Of a stretch of DNA of 64,000 bases, positions 11,012 through 22,935 are shown in pieces (positions within the stretch are counted from its first letter, which is position 1; each line of letters starts with the position of its first letter). The DNA lies in assembly GCA_029378245.1 (NCBI GenBank), contig JARKIF010000015.1:620001-684000 (forward strand), read 5' to 3'. The position numbers and the translations under genes are program-made. Below the pieces are notes generated by a model that worked only from the letters and a program-made list of their open reading frames with translations, ran no database searches and was not told where the DNA came from. The stretch is from Roridomyces roridus. Its lineage: Eukaryota > Basidiomycota > Agaricomycetes > Agaricales > Mycenaceae.

Positions 11012-13311
11012 CGTGCGGGAGGGAGTTGGTCGTCGTCGAAGGTGCGGGGATGTCTACTCGCAGGCGACGCTCAGCCGTTATATGCCCTGCCCGAATCATG
11101 CTTGGGCCCTCGCTGGGTGACGAAAGGGGTAAAGGCATCGCCGGAGGGCCAAGGCGCATCAATTAGAGCACCCGGCATCGCGGCGTGCGCTTTCTGAAGT
11201 AATCATTTGAATTCAAGTTGGCGGCGGGGATGAATGCGGCTGTTCCTGTTCTCAAACATTCTTCCATATTCCCAAATAAGGTGCTTGGTAGACAGCATGG
11301 CGACCGGAATTGGAGTACAAGGTCGTTAGGCGGTGCGAATTTCGTTAACGGGTCCAAATGGATAGCTCCCAGGCGAAGAGAGAGAGTCATCGGCATGCAG
11401 GAGATCAATCTGGCTTCCAACGAGGGGCAAAGCAGCGGAAGCCGAGGGACGCCGACGGTCTCCTAGGGAATGCCGGCGCAGAACGACGGAAACATCAGAA
11501 TTGAATCAATCTGATCACCGATTGGATATGTCGGCTGGGAACGCTAGAGGGATCTTCGGGTAAAGGAACAGTCAGGCGAATTGTACGCAGGCGACGAGGA
11601 CGAGGGACCAGCGGGATGTACTAGTAGGTGTACACGCCGGAGTCACGGCCTCTCGAGGGCGATCGCTTGGTGATCTTTATTTCGCCCGTAGATTGTGGAC
11701 ACAGAGCGCAGGACCGAGGCAGCAGACCCAGAGTGGGTAAGCATGGACTCCAGAGTAGTACGCAAAAGGACGTCGACTCTCGATCTCTTATGCCGAGCCA
11801 GTGGCCGGATTATGGTATTACGAGCTGGGTCGAAAGGCATCGCTCAGTCGTATCCCTGGTTAATCTCGATGTCAGGCCTTGGCCGAGGTTGAACCGGGTG
11901 AGTACGTGGTGGAGGAGAGAGAAAAGATGTTGTTGTTTGGAGTCCTTTGGTCAGCACAGCCGCGATCAATTCTGTCTCGCGTCATCCCTTCGACATCTCG
12001 TCTCGACACCCCAGTGCCGACCTCTCTCTGTTCCCCCAAGCCGTGTATCCAGGAGAAATCCAGTACACGGCGCTCACTCTGGGTAATTTCACCGGTCCTA
12101 ATCGAGCAGGTTTGCCTTACAATTCCACACCCGACAGCCGCGGACATGCCTCCCAGCTGCTTCCCAGGCGATTTCCGAGCATTCACTCCGCACGGGGCAG
12201 GAATGTTCCTCGCCTAGCTGACGTCCTCCGCGAACCTCTCACAGCGGCGCAAGATCCATGGTCTAATGCTCTGATAGAAGCTTTCCTGGAACTCACTCAG
12301 CTTGGTTTCCTGGCGTCTGACCCAACTCTGTCTGCGCGTTTCGCGCGAGGTATTTCTGAGGATATCTCCCCGTCTAGAAAGCTTGGCTCATCGAGTTGGA
12401 TGATCCCGTCCCAAGTTCGGCCCCTCATGTGTACATAGAGCTCTTTCTGAATTTTGATAGATCTCACAGAGCTATAAAGCTTTCGTCTTCCTCCGGAGTA
12501 GCCACACGATGAGAAAATTCACACACTCAGTCGTCGCTTTATGAGAGAGTGAGTCATCGAACGCGTACTCGAGACAGACTTGGAACAATGTCGCCATTCC
12601 AAGGCAAGGATATCCTATCCAGCTCGCATTACTGACGATGTGGTCAGGGGGACACTTCCACCGATCTCCCATTTTAATCGAAAAATGCGCTCCTGGGGAG
12701 TGTATTGCGTGCCCTGTCCTGTCTCGGTATGGTGGCACCGACGATACAGCTGGAATTAATTGACTCGTCACTTTTTCAGCTCCTGCTTCATACTTGCCGT
12801 CCGGTGGTTTTTATGCGGTACCGGTCAAGCGCCACCTAATATATCACTTGATGGCGACGCCTTGACACGCGCCTTCGCCAGCTCATTCATCTCATCGGTC
12901 CCAGGTGAGTCGTGGGTCCACATCTGCTCGTTTTGAACCTGACCTTACCGCAGCCAGTGAGGCCGAAATCCGTATGCTGCCCTATCTCTGAACTTCGAGA
13001 AGCACGGGGAGCTAGCTGCTAGCACTGACTGCTCGTCGAAGAGCATTGGAAGCGAATAGAAGGGAGGCTCTGTGCGCAGTATAATCGTAGCGCAAACTTG
13101 CTCGATGAGCACAACTCCCCGGGATGCGCAATGAACAGGTCGAAATCTGGCTGTCGGCGCCTCCACTCGGGTTTGGGGAAGTCTTGATCCGTTTGATATC
13201 ATCTTCCTCGGCATTCGTTGCCACATGACATCCGCTGTTACGGCGGTCGAAGGACACGGCTGCCAGAACGTGAGCTGCTTCTCGCCATCCGTCTCCGTCT
13301 TGACTCCCACC
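11012..13311. other. Promoter of copy 1 gene and downstream duplicated sequence
   Basis: The minus-strand TATA-like sequence is near 11075-11085. The rest up to 12535 is duplicated sequence; 12536-13311 is unique, with nothing recognisable before the MYND gene. Confidence 0.45.
11947..12438 (+). CDS. Possible 163-aa protein in duplication copy 1
   Basis: Open frame beginning MVSTAAINSVSRHPFDIS with a later segment NALIEAFLELTQLGFLAS. The same sequence in copy 2 (17134 onward) is broken by indels, and the copy 3 equivalent is unrecognisable at the protein level. It may be a real but dispensable gene or chance coding; no motif helps. Confidence 0.25.
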   Translation: MVSTAAINSVSRHPFDISSRHPSADLSLFPQAVYPGEIQYTALTLGNFTGPNRAGLPYNSTPDSRGHASQLLPRRFPSIHSARGRNVPRLADVLREPLTAAQDPWSNALIEAFLELTQLGFLASDPTLSARFARGISEDISPSRKLGSSSWMIPSQVRPLMCT

Positions 13312-14511
13312 ATGCAGGACTCAGCGGCTCGCCCAACGCTCGGTGTTCACGCTATTCACCCCAAGAACGCGGAGACCTTCAACTCTGTCGCATCCACTTC
13401 GGAGGAGATCCGGACCGGGCGACAATCCCTGCAGACTGCGTGCACCAATTGTCATAAGCTCAAGGAGAACGTGAGACGCTGTGCAAAGGTCAGTCGTTTG
13501 GCGTTTGGATTACTTACGCTCATGTTCCCTAGTGCAAGGAGGCATGGTATTGCTCCAAAGAAGTATGTCCCCTCTCACATAAAAGCCATCCAGTGTTCTG
13601 ATTTTTGATCCAACTCCAGTGCCAGAAGCAGCACTGGTACGTCTCCGATGCACAGAGTTACGCCGTGGCTCATTCAAATCCAGGCCCGCTCACAAAGTAT
13701 TCTGCCACCCAGTCGAGGGCTCTGGAATCATGAAGCTTGTCAACAACTTCTCGGCGAACCCGTTTCTCATGTTGTACCTGGAAGCAGCCTTGATCCAGAA
13801 GTTTGACCTCCTCAATAACCCTCGCCGCGAGCCACCTCACAGCGCTCGTATCGACGTCGGTATAGAGCCGGCGGAGATCCCCGATTTCCTGGCGGTTTTT
13901 GAGGGACAGCAGACTCGCACCGCTGAAGAGATGGGCGGCATGATGCAAATCAATACGATCGAGCCGCTGAAAGCTATCCCCAGCTCGCAGCTCTCCCCGG
14001 AGCGTGCACTCATTTGGAACAGAACACAGGAGTCGGGTGCAGGGCAAATTTGTTTCGGGATCATCGAGTTCGGAAATGGAGAAAGTGAGCAAACGATCGC
14101 AGCTCCCATGCTCATTCACCCGATGGCGATGGAATTTGTGAGGGAGGCACACCCAGACACACGCACGTCTGCCTTGACGGGGGAGGTGACCATCGTACCC
14201 TTCAGTTTCGATCAATGTATCGAGTAAGTTGAGCCCCGCCCGTGTCTGGAACTGAATTAACATTTCCACTCGTGTGCAGGCATATGAACATGCACATTCG
14301 AGCGGACAAGAAAAATCAACTCCTGCTGCGCACCGCACTTCGTGCATCCGATATCCAGGCCATTCGAGGTGCAGCAGAAAACCGAAGTACGCGGTCTGCG
14401 CAAGCGATTCGCACCAAGATGGCCAGGGAGTCTATCTACAAGCCGACGCGGCTGACATTTGTCGATGCACGGGGCGATGACGGAGAAACATCACTCTCGT
14501 CGTTGGATTAG
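13312..14511 (+). CDS. MYND-type zinc-finger protein, 331 aa
   Basis: Exons 13312-13488, 13533-13562, 13620-13636, 13684-14223 and 14280-14511 join in phase to 332 codons. The MYND finger is assembled from three small exons (about residues 50-75): ACTNCHKLKENVRRCAK, CKEAWYCSKE and CQKQHW, giving Cys-x2-Cys, Cys, Tyr-Cys, Cys and His positions of the consensus; PAHKVFCHP follows. The long C-terminal part (LVNNFSANPFLMLYLEAALI onward) is an alpha/beta region common in fungal MYND proteins, of unknown function. MYND fingers mediate protein-protein contacts; the partner is unknown. Start taken at the CACCATG context (MQDSAARPTLG). It lies between duplication copies 1 and 2. Confidence 0.85.
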
Positions 14512-15418
14512 TCGTTACAACCCCAAATCGAAGGATAGTGTATGTATTACTGAGACGGCACCGAAAATCCCTTAATAAGCGTTCGCCATTGTGGCCACAC
14601 GCAACCTGTTTATATCATCGGCAGAAATGGTTGGATGACTGCTCATTGCGTGGCGTGCGTACATACGTGTGGCTCCGCGCAGTGCGCCCGCAGTGGAGCT
14701 GGTTGGGAATTTAGATTGCTCCCGGTCTTGATCTCAAGATTTGTAAAATGTAAAATGCAGGATGTAAGGCAACACACCTGGATATCGATCATAGCCCTAT
14801 GAAGGTATTCCATATGAGAGATTCTACTGTAGCATCAGTAGCCAGATGTAGCATCAAGGACACCTCGGAGGAAAATACTGTGCAAGAGTCCTTGGATTTT
14901 GAATGGAATCTCGGCAGAGGTAGCCGTGAACACTGAAGGACTCGTACAAGCAGCCTGAACAGTAAATTGCAAGTGGGATTGTGGAATACTTATGACGTGA
15001 CCGCAGATTCAGGCTGGAAAGCTCCAGGTTCAGGCGATGTCATCAATGAAGATTCGAACACAGACAGACTCGAGAACTAGTCCGTAAGAGATGTGATTGT
15101 TTGATTGATCGATGATGATGAATTGCGGATTGTTCGAAGTTCGAACATTCGCAGACCGATTCGCTCTCCACGGACCGGATTTATGCATCGAGTACAATGC
15201 GAGCCAATCGTCAAGCCAACTGACAATAGCCGTACGATCCCTGCCCTTGTACCCATTTCGGCACAAGGTGTTCTTGTACTTTCAGAAGGCACCATTGCTT
15301 ATATTCACGCCGTCCTTTGTCTATTATACACATGTCCATTCTCCCACCGACGCGGGCTACTCTACACATTGTCCACAAAAGCAAGAACACTACAATCAAA
15401 TCAAGACGGAGAGCAAAA
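14512..15418. other. Intergenic with a dispersed repeat
   Basis: No gene seen. Bases 14860-15030 match 22765-22935; duplication copy 2 starts near 15060. Confidence 0.45.
14860..15030. repeat. Dispersed repeat, member 1
   Basis: Shares ordered phrases with 22765-22935: GGACAC.TC.GAGGAA.ATACT, GATTTTGAA.GGAATCTC, GTAGCCGTGAA, TTGCAAGTGGGAT.GTG, TGACGT and CCGCAGATT, in the same order and spacing. Confidence 0.6.
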
Positions 15419-16152
15419 TCAAAAGTATAACGCTACAAAACAATGTCCAACTGGAGAGCGAGAGAGAGGTGCAAGAGGAGCAGACTGTGCGGCGAGAGAG
15501 ATGGGCATACATGAACAGCGGATAGACGAAGGTGCGTGCTCACTATAACAAATGAGGTCCGTGCCCTCATCGATGCGCGGCACACAGATTCGGCCCAGGA
15601 CGATGCAAGAGTACCGGACACACGTAGGGGTGTGGAAGTGCCGCCCTGCAAGTCCGAAGGCGCTTGCATATCCCCGGCTGACCATGACATAATCAAACCG
15701 CTCGACGCGATCAACCACAGAGAGTCGCGCCCGAAGGCCGATGGGGAAGCCTTGCTGGAGTGACAGGCGGATCCCGGCGAGGACGAAGGAGGCTTCGATG
15801 GCCAGGGCGCGGTCCCGGTGGCTCCAGATGGACGGTGGGATTTCAAAAGCGGCTCCGATGGGCTGACCAGCTGAAGGCAAGGTGCGTGGATTAATTCGAG
15901 TTCTGCAAGAGCGGGGTGGCACTGACCGACGACGATCCTCCAGGATAGCGAGTGCTCGCTGCGAATGCGGTACTCCAACCATATGTTGAGGGAGTTGAAG
16001 TAGTGGGCGGTGGGGTGGGAGTGGGGTAAGGTGAGTGTGGCGCTGGCACATGGGAACCCGCTCGGCAGAGGATTCTGACCACTCTCTAACAGAGTGATGC
16101 ATCCTATGATCAAGTGAACGAGCGGTTGTGGAACGGCGGGACTGAGGGACAT
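15419..16152 (-). CDS. Duplicated uncharacterised protein, copy 2, altered C-terminus, 225 aa
   Basis: Exons 16152-15927 and 15870-15419 (226 codons). Identical in design to the 10401-11011 gene up to VERFDYV. There, 25 bp present in copy 1 (encoding DLRSGEKV) are missing, which shifts the frame and replaces the Cys-containing tail by an unrelated 65-residue tail ending VGHCFVALYF. It may be a functional variant or an early pseudogene. The promoter TATA is conserved. Confidence 0.5.
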
Positions 16153-17133
16153 CGTGCGGGAGGGAGTTGGTCGTCGTCGAAGGTGCGGGGATGTCTACTC
16201 GCAGGCGACGCTCAGCCGTTATATGCCCTGCCCGAATCATGCTTGGGCCCTCGCTGGGTGACGAAAGGGGTAAAGGCATCGCCGGAGGGCCAAGGCGCAT
16301 CAATTAGAGCACCCGGCATCGCGGCGTGCGCTTTCTGAAGTAATCATTTGAATTCAAGTTGGCGGCGGGGATGAATGCGGCTGTTCCTGTTCTCAAACAT
16401 TCTTCCATATTCCCAAATAAGGTGCTTGGTAGACAGCATGGCGACCGGAATTGGAGTACACGGTCGTTAGGCGGTGCGAATTTCGTTAACGGGTCCAAAC
16501 GGATAGCTCCCAGGCGAAGAGAGAGAGTCATCGGCATGCAACCAATCAATCGGGCTTCCAACAGGGGTCAAAGTAGCAGAAGCCGAGGGACGCCGACGAT
16601 CTCTGCGACAGTGCCGGCGCAGAACGACGGAACCATCAGAATTGACCCAATCTGATCACAGATTGGATATGTCGGCTGGGAATGCTAGAGGGATCTTCGG
16701 ATCAAGCTCCAGTCAGGTGAATTGTACGCAGGCTGCGAGGACGAGGCATCTCCCAGGACCAGCGGGATGTACTAGTGGGTGATATGTGCACGCCGGACTC
16801 ACGGACTCTCGAAGGCGATTGCTTGATGATCTTTATTTCGACCGTAGATTGTGGAATAAGAGCGCAGGACCGAGGGAAGAGACCCAGAGTGGGTAGAAAT
16901 GGACTCCAAAGTAAGCATAAGGACTTGGACGATGCGGAAACGAAGTCTGCTGGTCACTTCACATTTCAGTCTTGATTCCGAGTCAGTGGCCGTGATTACT
17001 TATACGAGCTGGGTAAGGCATCTTTCGGTCGTGTCCTTGGGTGATCTCGATGTCAGGCCTTGGCCGAAGTTGAACCGGGTAAGTACGTGGTGGAGGAGAG
17101 AGAAAAGATGCTGTTGTTTGGAGCTCGAGTCCT

Positions 17134-17388
17134 TTGGTCAGTACAGCCGCAATCAATTCTGTCTTGCGTCTTTCCGTCGGCATCTCGTCTCGACTCCCGA
17201 GCTCTCTCTCTGTGTTCCCCCAGGCCGTGTATCCAGGGAAAATGGAGTACGCGGCGCTCATCCTGAGTGATTTCACTGGTTCTAATCAAGCAGGGTTGCC
17301 CTACAATTCCGATGACACCCGACCGCCGCGGACGCCTTCCCGGGCTGGATTCCAGAACATTCACTCCGCAGCTATGTTCCTCGCCTAG
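17134..17388 (+). pseudogene. Broken counterpart of the 11947-12438 frame
   Basis: Begins MVSTAAINSVLRLSVGIS like copy 1, but indels truncate the frame after about 84 codons. The DNA for the rest (ELTQLGxLA) is still visible near 17455-17480 in another frame. Confidence 0.3.
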
Positions 17389-17720
17389 TTGCCGTCCTCC
17401 GGGAACGTCTCACAGCGGCGCAAGCCCCATGGTGGGATACTCTCATAGAGCTGTGGAACTCACTCAGCTTGGTTGCCTGGCGAATATGACCCAACTCTGC
17501 GCGATTCGCGCGAGGTATTTCTGAGGATGTCTTCCTGTCCAAGAAGCCTCGCTCAGCAAGTTGGATGATTCCGTTGCAGACTTACAGTTAACCATTCGTG
17601 CGTCTTAAATTCGCCGCCTCATCTGCGGAATTCTTTCTAAAGAATTCTGATAGATCTCGCAGATCTATAAACTTTCCTCTTCCTCCGGAGTAGCCACATG
17701 AGGAGAAAATTCACGAACAC

Positions 17721-19479
17721 ATCTATTCGAGACGTCCAGAGCCGGGTATCCATAGGCACGAGACTCAGAAGACGCCGTGCACCTCAACAGCCTGATTTCC
17801 TCGCTGGTTATTATCTGAGACTGCCTAACCGGCCAGCCTAGCCATCCGGCCACTTGCCTCATGCAAGGCCCCAAGCTATTATTCTTACCCAGTCGTTGTG
17901 GCACATTGGAAAGGGTGTACATGCGTCTTCAGAAACCAAATTTGGGGTTGATTGATTGAGTTGCCGTGATGCTGTAGTCCTTGGATACGCACTGATGTCT
18001 TTGCACATGGGCAGCTCTATGTGGCCCTTTCCCGTTGCACATCCAGCCATAGAGTAAAGGCATTACTTCATGATGACAAGTATAATACTTTGGTTACAAA
18101 GAATGTAGTATATAAAGAGGTCCTTATATAAAATTTCCCTCCAAGGAACAACAGTCCTGACACCAACCTGAGATTCAACAGTAATCCCACCCCTGAGATT
18201 CAGCAGCGCGCCCCCGGGGTTTGGGAGCTGTTGATCCGCCGTAGGTAGGGGCTGAGCGCCAGCGAGCGCCCCTGCCGAAGGCAGGATCATTAAGCTTGTC
18301 CTTGGAGACCGGGGCGTATGTCCGAGAAACGTGACTTCTTATTTTAACTTTGGCATCGCTGGCACTCCACTGCCTCTTTCTCGACGACCACCCCGCCAAT
18401 TCGCGACTTCCTGAGCTCGAACTGCTCTGCGGACCCTGGGCTACCCCTCATACCATGCACAAGCTGCGGATTATCCCCTGAATCCCGCCATACGACTCAA
18501 GATTCAGGCCGAAGTAGCAAAATCTTTCACACTTGAAGATGTCGGAATGATTCCTCTGTATCGGACGCACTCTGCCTGGCGCCGTGCCCGAACTTTGTAG
18601 GGTCAGTGAGTATAGTCCATGTACCCCATCGACGGTACTAACATGTATTTAGCGATTTTGCTCGTCGTCTTTGAGGCCAACCTCTGTGCATTGCCTGTTT
18701 CCCGACGCCGGACATTGCGAGATTTTTTGCGAGGATGGAGGGTGGCAGCGGCGGAAATGGCTCATGCAGTGCGTACACATACACGTCATCTTGACCTAGC
18801 CTGCTCACCGTGGGATTGGCCCCGCATCGAACCGTGAGAGAACGCAGTAGTTGGCGCAGCCGAGCGTATCAAAACAAAACCGACGCTCGAACCTTCTATA
18901 CCCAAATAACCAAATCAAAGGAATTCCATGCCGACTCACGCTAGATTTCCTGGACACGACGAGAATGGATCATTGCATAGCTTCGGGGACAGGGCAGCCA
19001 GATGGCAGAGTGTTGAGTTGGGCCAGCTATAGATGCCGAATGAAACAACCGTTGCGGCACGTTGGAGGGGCGGGGCCGGTTACATATTTCTGCTGACTGA
19101 CGGATCCGAGCTTCCGAGCGTATCACGGAGGGAAGAAGTTGCCGGTTTGATATAATCACATCGTGATTTCTTGGCACGGAAGTTGAGCATTTGCCGGCTA
19201 CTCAAGGAGGCGTGAGTGCAATAATGTATCCATACAAGTGGTTCTGGGAGAAGCTGGGAAGTCTGAGCTAGGTAGTTGGCGGGACAGGCTACGAGGAGTG
19301 GAGAGATGGTCGGTTGGAGAGGGCATAGGAATCAAATGTCAAGGCACCAACAGATGGCCAGATGGCACGTCAGGAAACCAGGGGAAGGTTCGCGTGGGAC
19401 CACTGTACTACGATCAAAAGAAGCTTGGCTAGCATGTGGACGCTGTATTACTCATGGAAACTAATAGATACCGAGGGAA
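17721..19479. other. Gene-free stretch
   Basis: No coding exon, RNA gene or clear transposon feature recognised. A run of A/T-rich sequence occurs at 18060-18135. Confidence 0.4.
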
Positions 19480-20290
19480 TGTATATAAGGAGTCAGTAGG
19501 TTCCGAGTCTTAAAATTTATTTTAAGCTCGGTCTTATCGGCCGTTTTCCCGCCAGAGTGGGGTCGCATCCTTTTCGATGACGTCAGTGTCGGTGGTGGGA
19601 TCACTTCCATTTAAGGTAATTTTCCGATCATTTTGGCTCCTTTGGATACTCCTCAGTCATTCTCTCTTACGCCTTGAACCCGCCGGTCTGCGTTGGGTCT
19701 GCGTGTTACCATCTCCGCCGCCCAAAGTCGACGGAAGCAGAACGGCATCGGTCCGACCGGACCATGTTTGGCTGCCGATGACAGGTCCGTTGGCAGCTCG
19801 GCACGCCTCTTGCTTCCCACCACCATGCCAACACTATGCAGAGTGCTCAGTGCTCGACCGTGACGGCCATTTCAAATCTCCGCTACTCTATGCACAACAA
19901 ATTTGTCCTTCTCCGGTACAGTACTCTGGTTCACTTCATGAATCCCTCGGCTCTTTACCATTTTCACGGCACTGTCTGGATTCTACGGTCTACCAAGTAC
20001 TCGTGTGCAGCCTTGCACATCTCCCTGGCTCATGGGCCTTGTCGCCATTTGGCCAAGTTCCAACATTGTTCTGTCCCCCTGTTGCCAGCTCTGGCCACAA
20101 ATTGTACACTTCCACCGTCACTGCTATTAAATATTTTTACAGTGCTCCCCTGATCAAAGTTCTCCCCTTACATCCCCCCACCCTCCCCATCATCAATGGT
20201 TGTCGGCAACCTTCCCCTACCTTCCCGAGTGCCAGCTAAACCACCCAGACTCGGATTGCCATGCGAAGCAATGGCCCTTAAAGGCAGGTA
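19480..20290. repeat. TATA-led dispersed repeat, copy X
   Basis: Preceded by TATATAAGG near 19484. Shares with copy Y (from 21480) GGTTCCGAGTCTTAAAATTT and the following ATTTTAAGCTCGGTCTTATC (containing an 18-bp palindrome), then TTTTCGATGACxTC, AAGGTAATT, GGCTCCT and, further on, ACTCGGATTGCCATGC. It resembles a promoter-bearing end of a non-autonomous element; no coding capacity. Confidence 0.6.
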
Positions 20291-21479
20291 GCCTAGTAAG
20301 ACAGACAAGCTTCGGGGTATTACACGCCCTCAAATATTACATCAGTTCATTGGCTATCATCTATCTTGCCCTGGGATTCGTCTCAGCGTTCTGGTTGTGC
20401 GTCGTCTTCAAGATCGGTTTGGATTGGGTTGGGATTGGTACTGGTCTTGGTCTTGGGTTCGGGTTTGTTATGATTCTGCTTTCTGCGGGCGTATGTCGGC
20501 TGTCGTAAGCTGATGTCGAATATAATTAAATGTGTAGCTTGGGGAGTTGGCGTAAGTCGTAGAGACGACGGAGCGAGTTATGAGACGAAAGCGGAATTAT
20601 AGTCGGTCGTTCAAGTCGTTGTAGACTTGAAATCTCAGAATTTAGGTTCAGGAAACCCTCAATGCGAGTGACTCAACTTCAATCACACAAAGACGAGATG
20701 TCTGCGATCACTTATCCTGACCCTGACCTCGAAGCGCGGAAGCTTCAGACCCAGGGCACTGTTCCTTTAGGCACGCAGCTCGGACGCAGGTCGAATTGGC
20801 TCATGGCTATACAGCTAAGCCGCTTCTAGCGAGGAAAGTGGGAGTAGTCTCCGAGTAGACGTTCTACGTAGTGGTATGAAAGTAAGTGTGTTCTTCATCA
20901 CATGAGAGGGGGCTCTCATTATATAGTACCTACTACAGATCTTGCTAGAACATTCATGTAAAGACTGTGAGACAGAAAGGAAAGCCAGATGTTCTAGAAT
21001 GTTCCGGGAGACTCCAATAGCATTCTGAACTCTGGGTGTACAGCTGGTTCCATACTAGTACTAACTACAATGGCTGTGGTTTGACGAATGAACCAAGTCC
21101 AAATGATGGCATCAAGTGATCTTGATAGCGGAGTCCAAGTCATTCGAAAGCTTAATGACAAGGTAGTTGAATCGAGCAGTGTGTCTGTACTTATGATCGG
21201 GCGGAGTCCGAGTCACAAAATGAATTGCAAGAATATTAGTAATATACACAGATTTCCAAAATACACACAAAAATCTGATATACACAACAGGGTTGCGTGC
21301 ACGTGTGAAGGACTTGGGATTTGATTGGATTTAGGCTCTGGATAGGGTTTGGGTCGGTTGAGTTCGGGAAGTTTAGTTGGGCACCAATTTGATTTGATTT
21401 TGGGTCTACATCATGCGCGTCGAGCTTGAGGGAGTCACCATCACCTATAAAATAGTCAGTTCAGCTTCAGCCTTTAGCT
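20291..21479. other. Gene-free stretch
   Basis: No gene seen; a G/T-rich tract at 20420-20470. TATA-like CCTATAAAATAG near 21444 belongs to the start of repeat copy Y. Confidence 0.4.
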
Positions 21480-22060
21480 CGCTGCTGCATCGGAGTTTGG
21501 TTCCGAGTCTTAAAATTTATTTTAAGCTCGGTCTTATCGGCCCGTTTCCCGCGAAAGTGGGGTCCCATTTTTTTCGATGACATCTTTGAGCCCTGCTTGT
21601 TTGCACGCGTACAACTGCCTTATAAGGTAATTCTGAGGCTCTTCTGGCTCCTCTCAGTCAATTACTCTTACGCATCTTGATTGTTGCTCACTTCTGCCGG
21701 CCTCCGTGTTATTAAAATCTCTGCCGACGGCGAGTCGGACGCGGAACGGGATCGGAAGTCTGGCAGCCGATGAGTTGTCGGTTACTTAACTGCTTCCCAC
21801 CTGCAGGTGACAATGTCCTCCAACTCCGGGCTCCCTGGTCTCAGCCAGTTTTCATTTCTGGCGTTCTACCTGACTACTTATGTACGCTGGCCAATTTCAG
21901 CCAATTTATTGGTTTTCGGCTCACTTACTACAGTCTACAGGTCTTTGGATGCTCGTGTCCGCGCGTCTTGACTCTCAGGGTCTCCTGGTGTCAGCAAATC
22001 GAATCCACTAACCCCGGACTCGGATTGCCATGCAACAGCAATGGCCCTCAAAAAGCACGT
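21480..22060. repeat. TATA-led dispersed repeat, copy Y
   Basis: Second copy of the repeat at 19480-20290, same orientation, about 2 kb downstream, shorter and diverged. A frame of 288 codons starting at 21770 runs through it and beyond, but is not conserved in copy X, so I do not call it a gene. Confidence 0.6.
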
Positions 22061-22764
22061 TCAGATTTCAAGTGGTCTTCGTTGTGTTTGAGTCGGATTC
22101 AAAGTGTACTGTTCACTGAGAAGCCCCGCTCGCATTTCAATTCTCCGTTGGTTCTAGTGGTTGTGTTAGGATTTGGTGTACATTGGGTTTTTAGAGTTGT
22201 TTTATACACTCGAGACCAGTTACATTATTTCTCGGCGTATCCATCTCTGAGACAGCGGCAGCGTTATCAGCGGAGTCCATATGCGGCAGCACTCCACCCC
22301 GTCTCGGGCTATTTCAAGGAGATTATCCACATTCACGGGCGCTTACTAGATACAAACGATATTTCAACACCAACTGGTCACCTCCACCCCATGAAACATA
22401 TTTTGAGCTCCGACCATGCACCGTCGCCGAGCCTCCTCCACCGCACTCGTGATGCTCAACGTACACAACGTTCTGCGCGACTGTTTTTTGGTCCCGCGTG
22501 CTGCAACGGACGGTCACAAGCTATCTTCGTGACTTCCATGCCTCACCGCGCCCAGCTGCTGAGCTGCACACTTCTAGTCCCTCATGTCGGCGCCCTGTCA
22601 TTAGGCACAGTCAAATACACAAATATGTTCCATTAAAAGGCTACGGGTGAACGCCACCGCGTCGATTTGCATGCCCCCGGGGTCTCTTGGGCAGCCTATC
22701 CATCTTGCATGTCGCCTGTACAGACAGCGACGCGGTTTCGTGGCAGGTATCCGCAGCAGATCGA

Positions 22765-22935
22765 GGACACGTCCGAGGAATATACTTGGAGGGACATGTG
22801 TCTTCGATTTTGAACGGAATCTCACCTGTAGCCGTGAATAGCACTCGTGCGGCAGCAACTTGCAAGTGGGATCGTGCATGACGTAGCCGCAGATTGTGCG
22901 TCTATTTGAGCTGGAGAGCCTATGGAGAGCCCCAG
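22765..22935. repeat. Dispersed repeat, member 2
   Basis: Partner of 14860-15030 in direct orientation, with the same ordered phrases and small indels. Confidence 0.6.

Larger units (their letters stand above)
9840..12535. repeat. Segmental duplication, copy 1
   Basis: About 2.7 kb that aligns by eye to 15060-17720 with an offset of 5141 bases in the gene part, nearly identical over 10130-11560 and more diverged beyond. It also aligns to the split block 24285-24434 plus 25911-28260. It contains one minus-strand gene, its TATA-like promoter (GCATATAACGG on the minus strand) and a plus-strand frame near 11.95 kb. The right end carries CTTCCTCCGGAGTAGCCACA, found also near 17680. Confidence 0.85.
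15060..17720. repeat. Segmental duplication, copy 2
   Basis: Direct repeat of copy 1. Near-identical over the gene and promoter, with a 25-bp deletion inside the gene (around 15683) and several indels further right (16600-17700). Confidence 0.85.

Noticed and set aside
21770..22636. 288-codon plus-strand frame
   Set aside because: Runs through a dispersed repeat, is not conserved in the partner copy and contains no recognisable domain.
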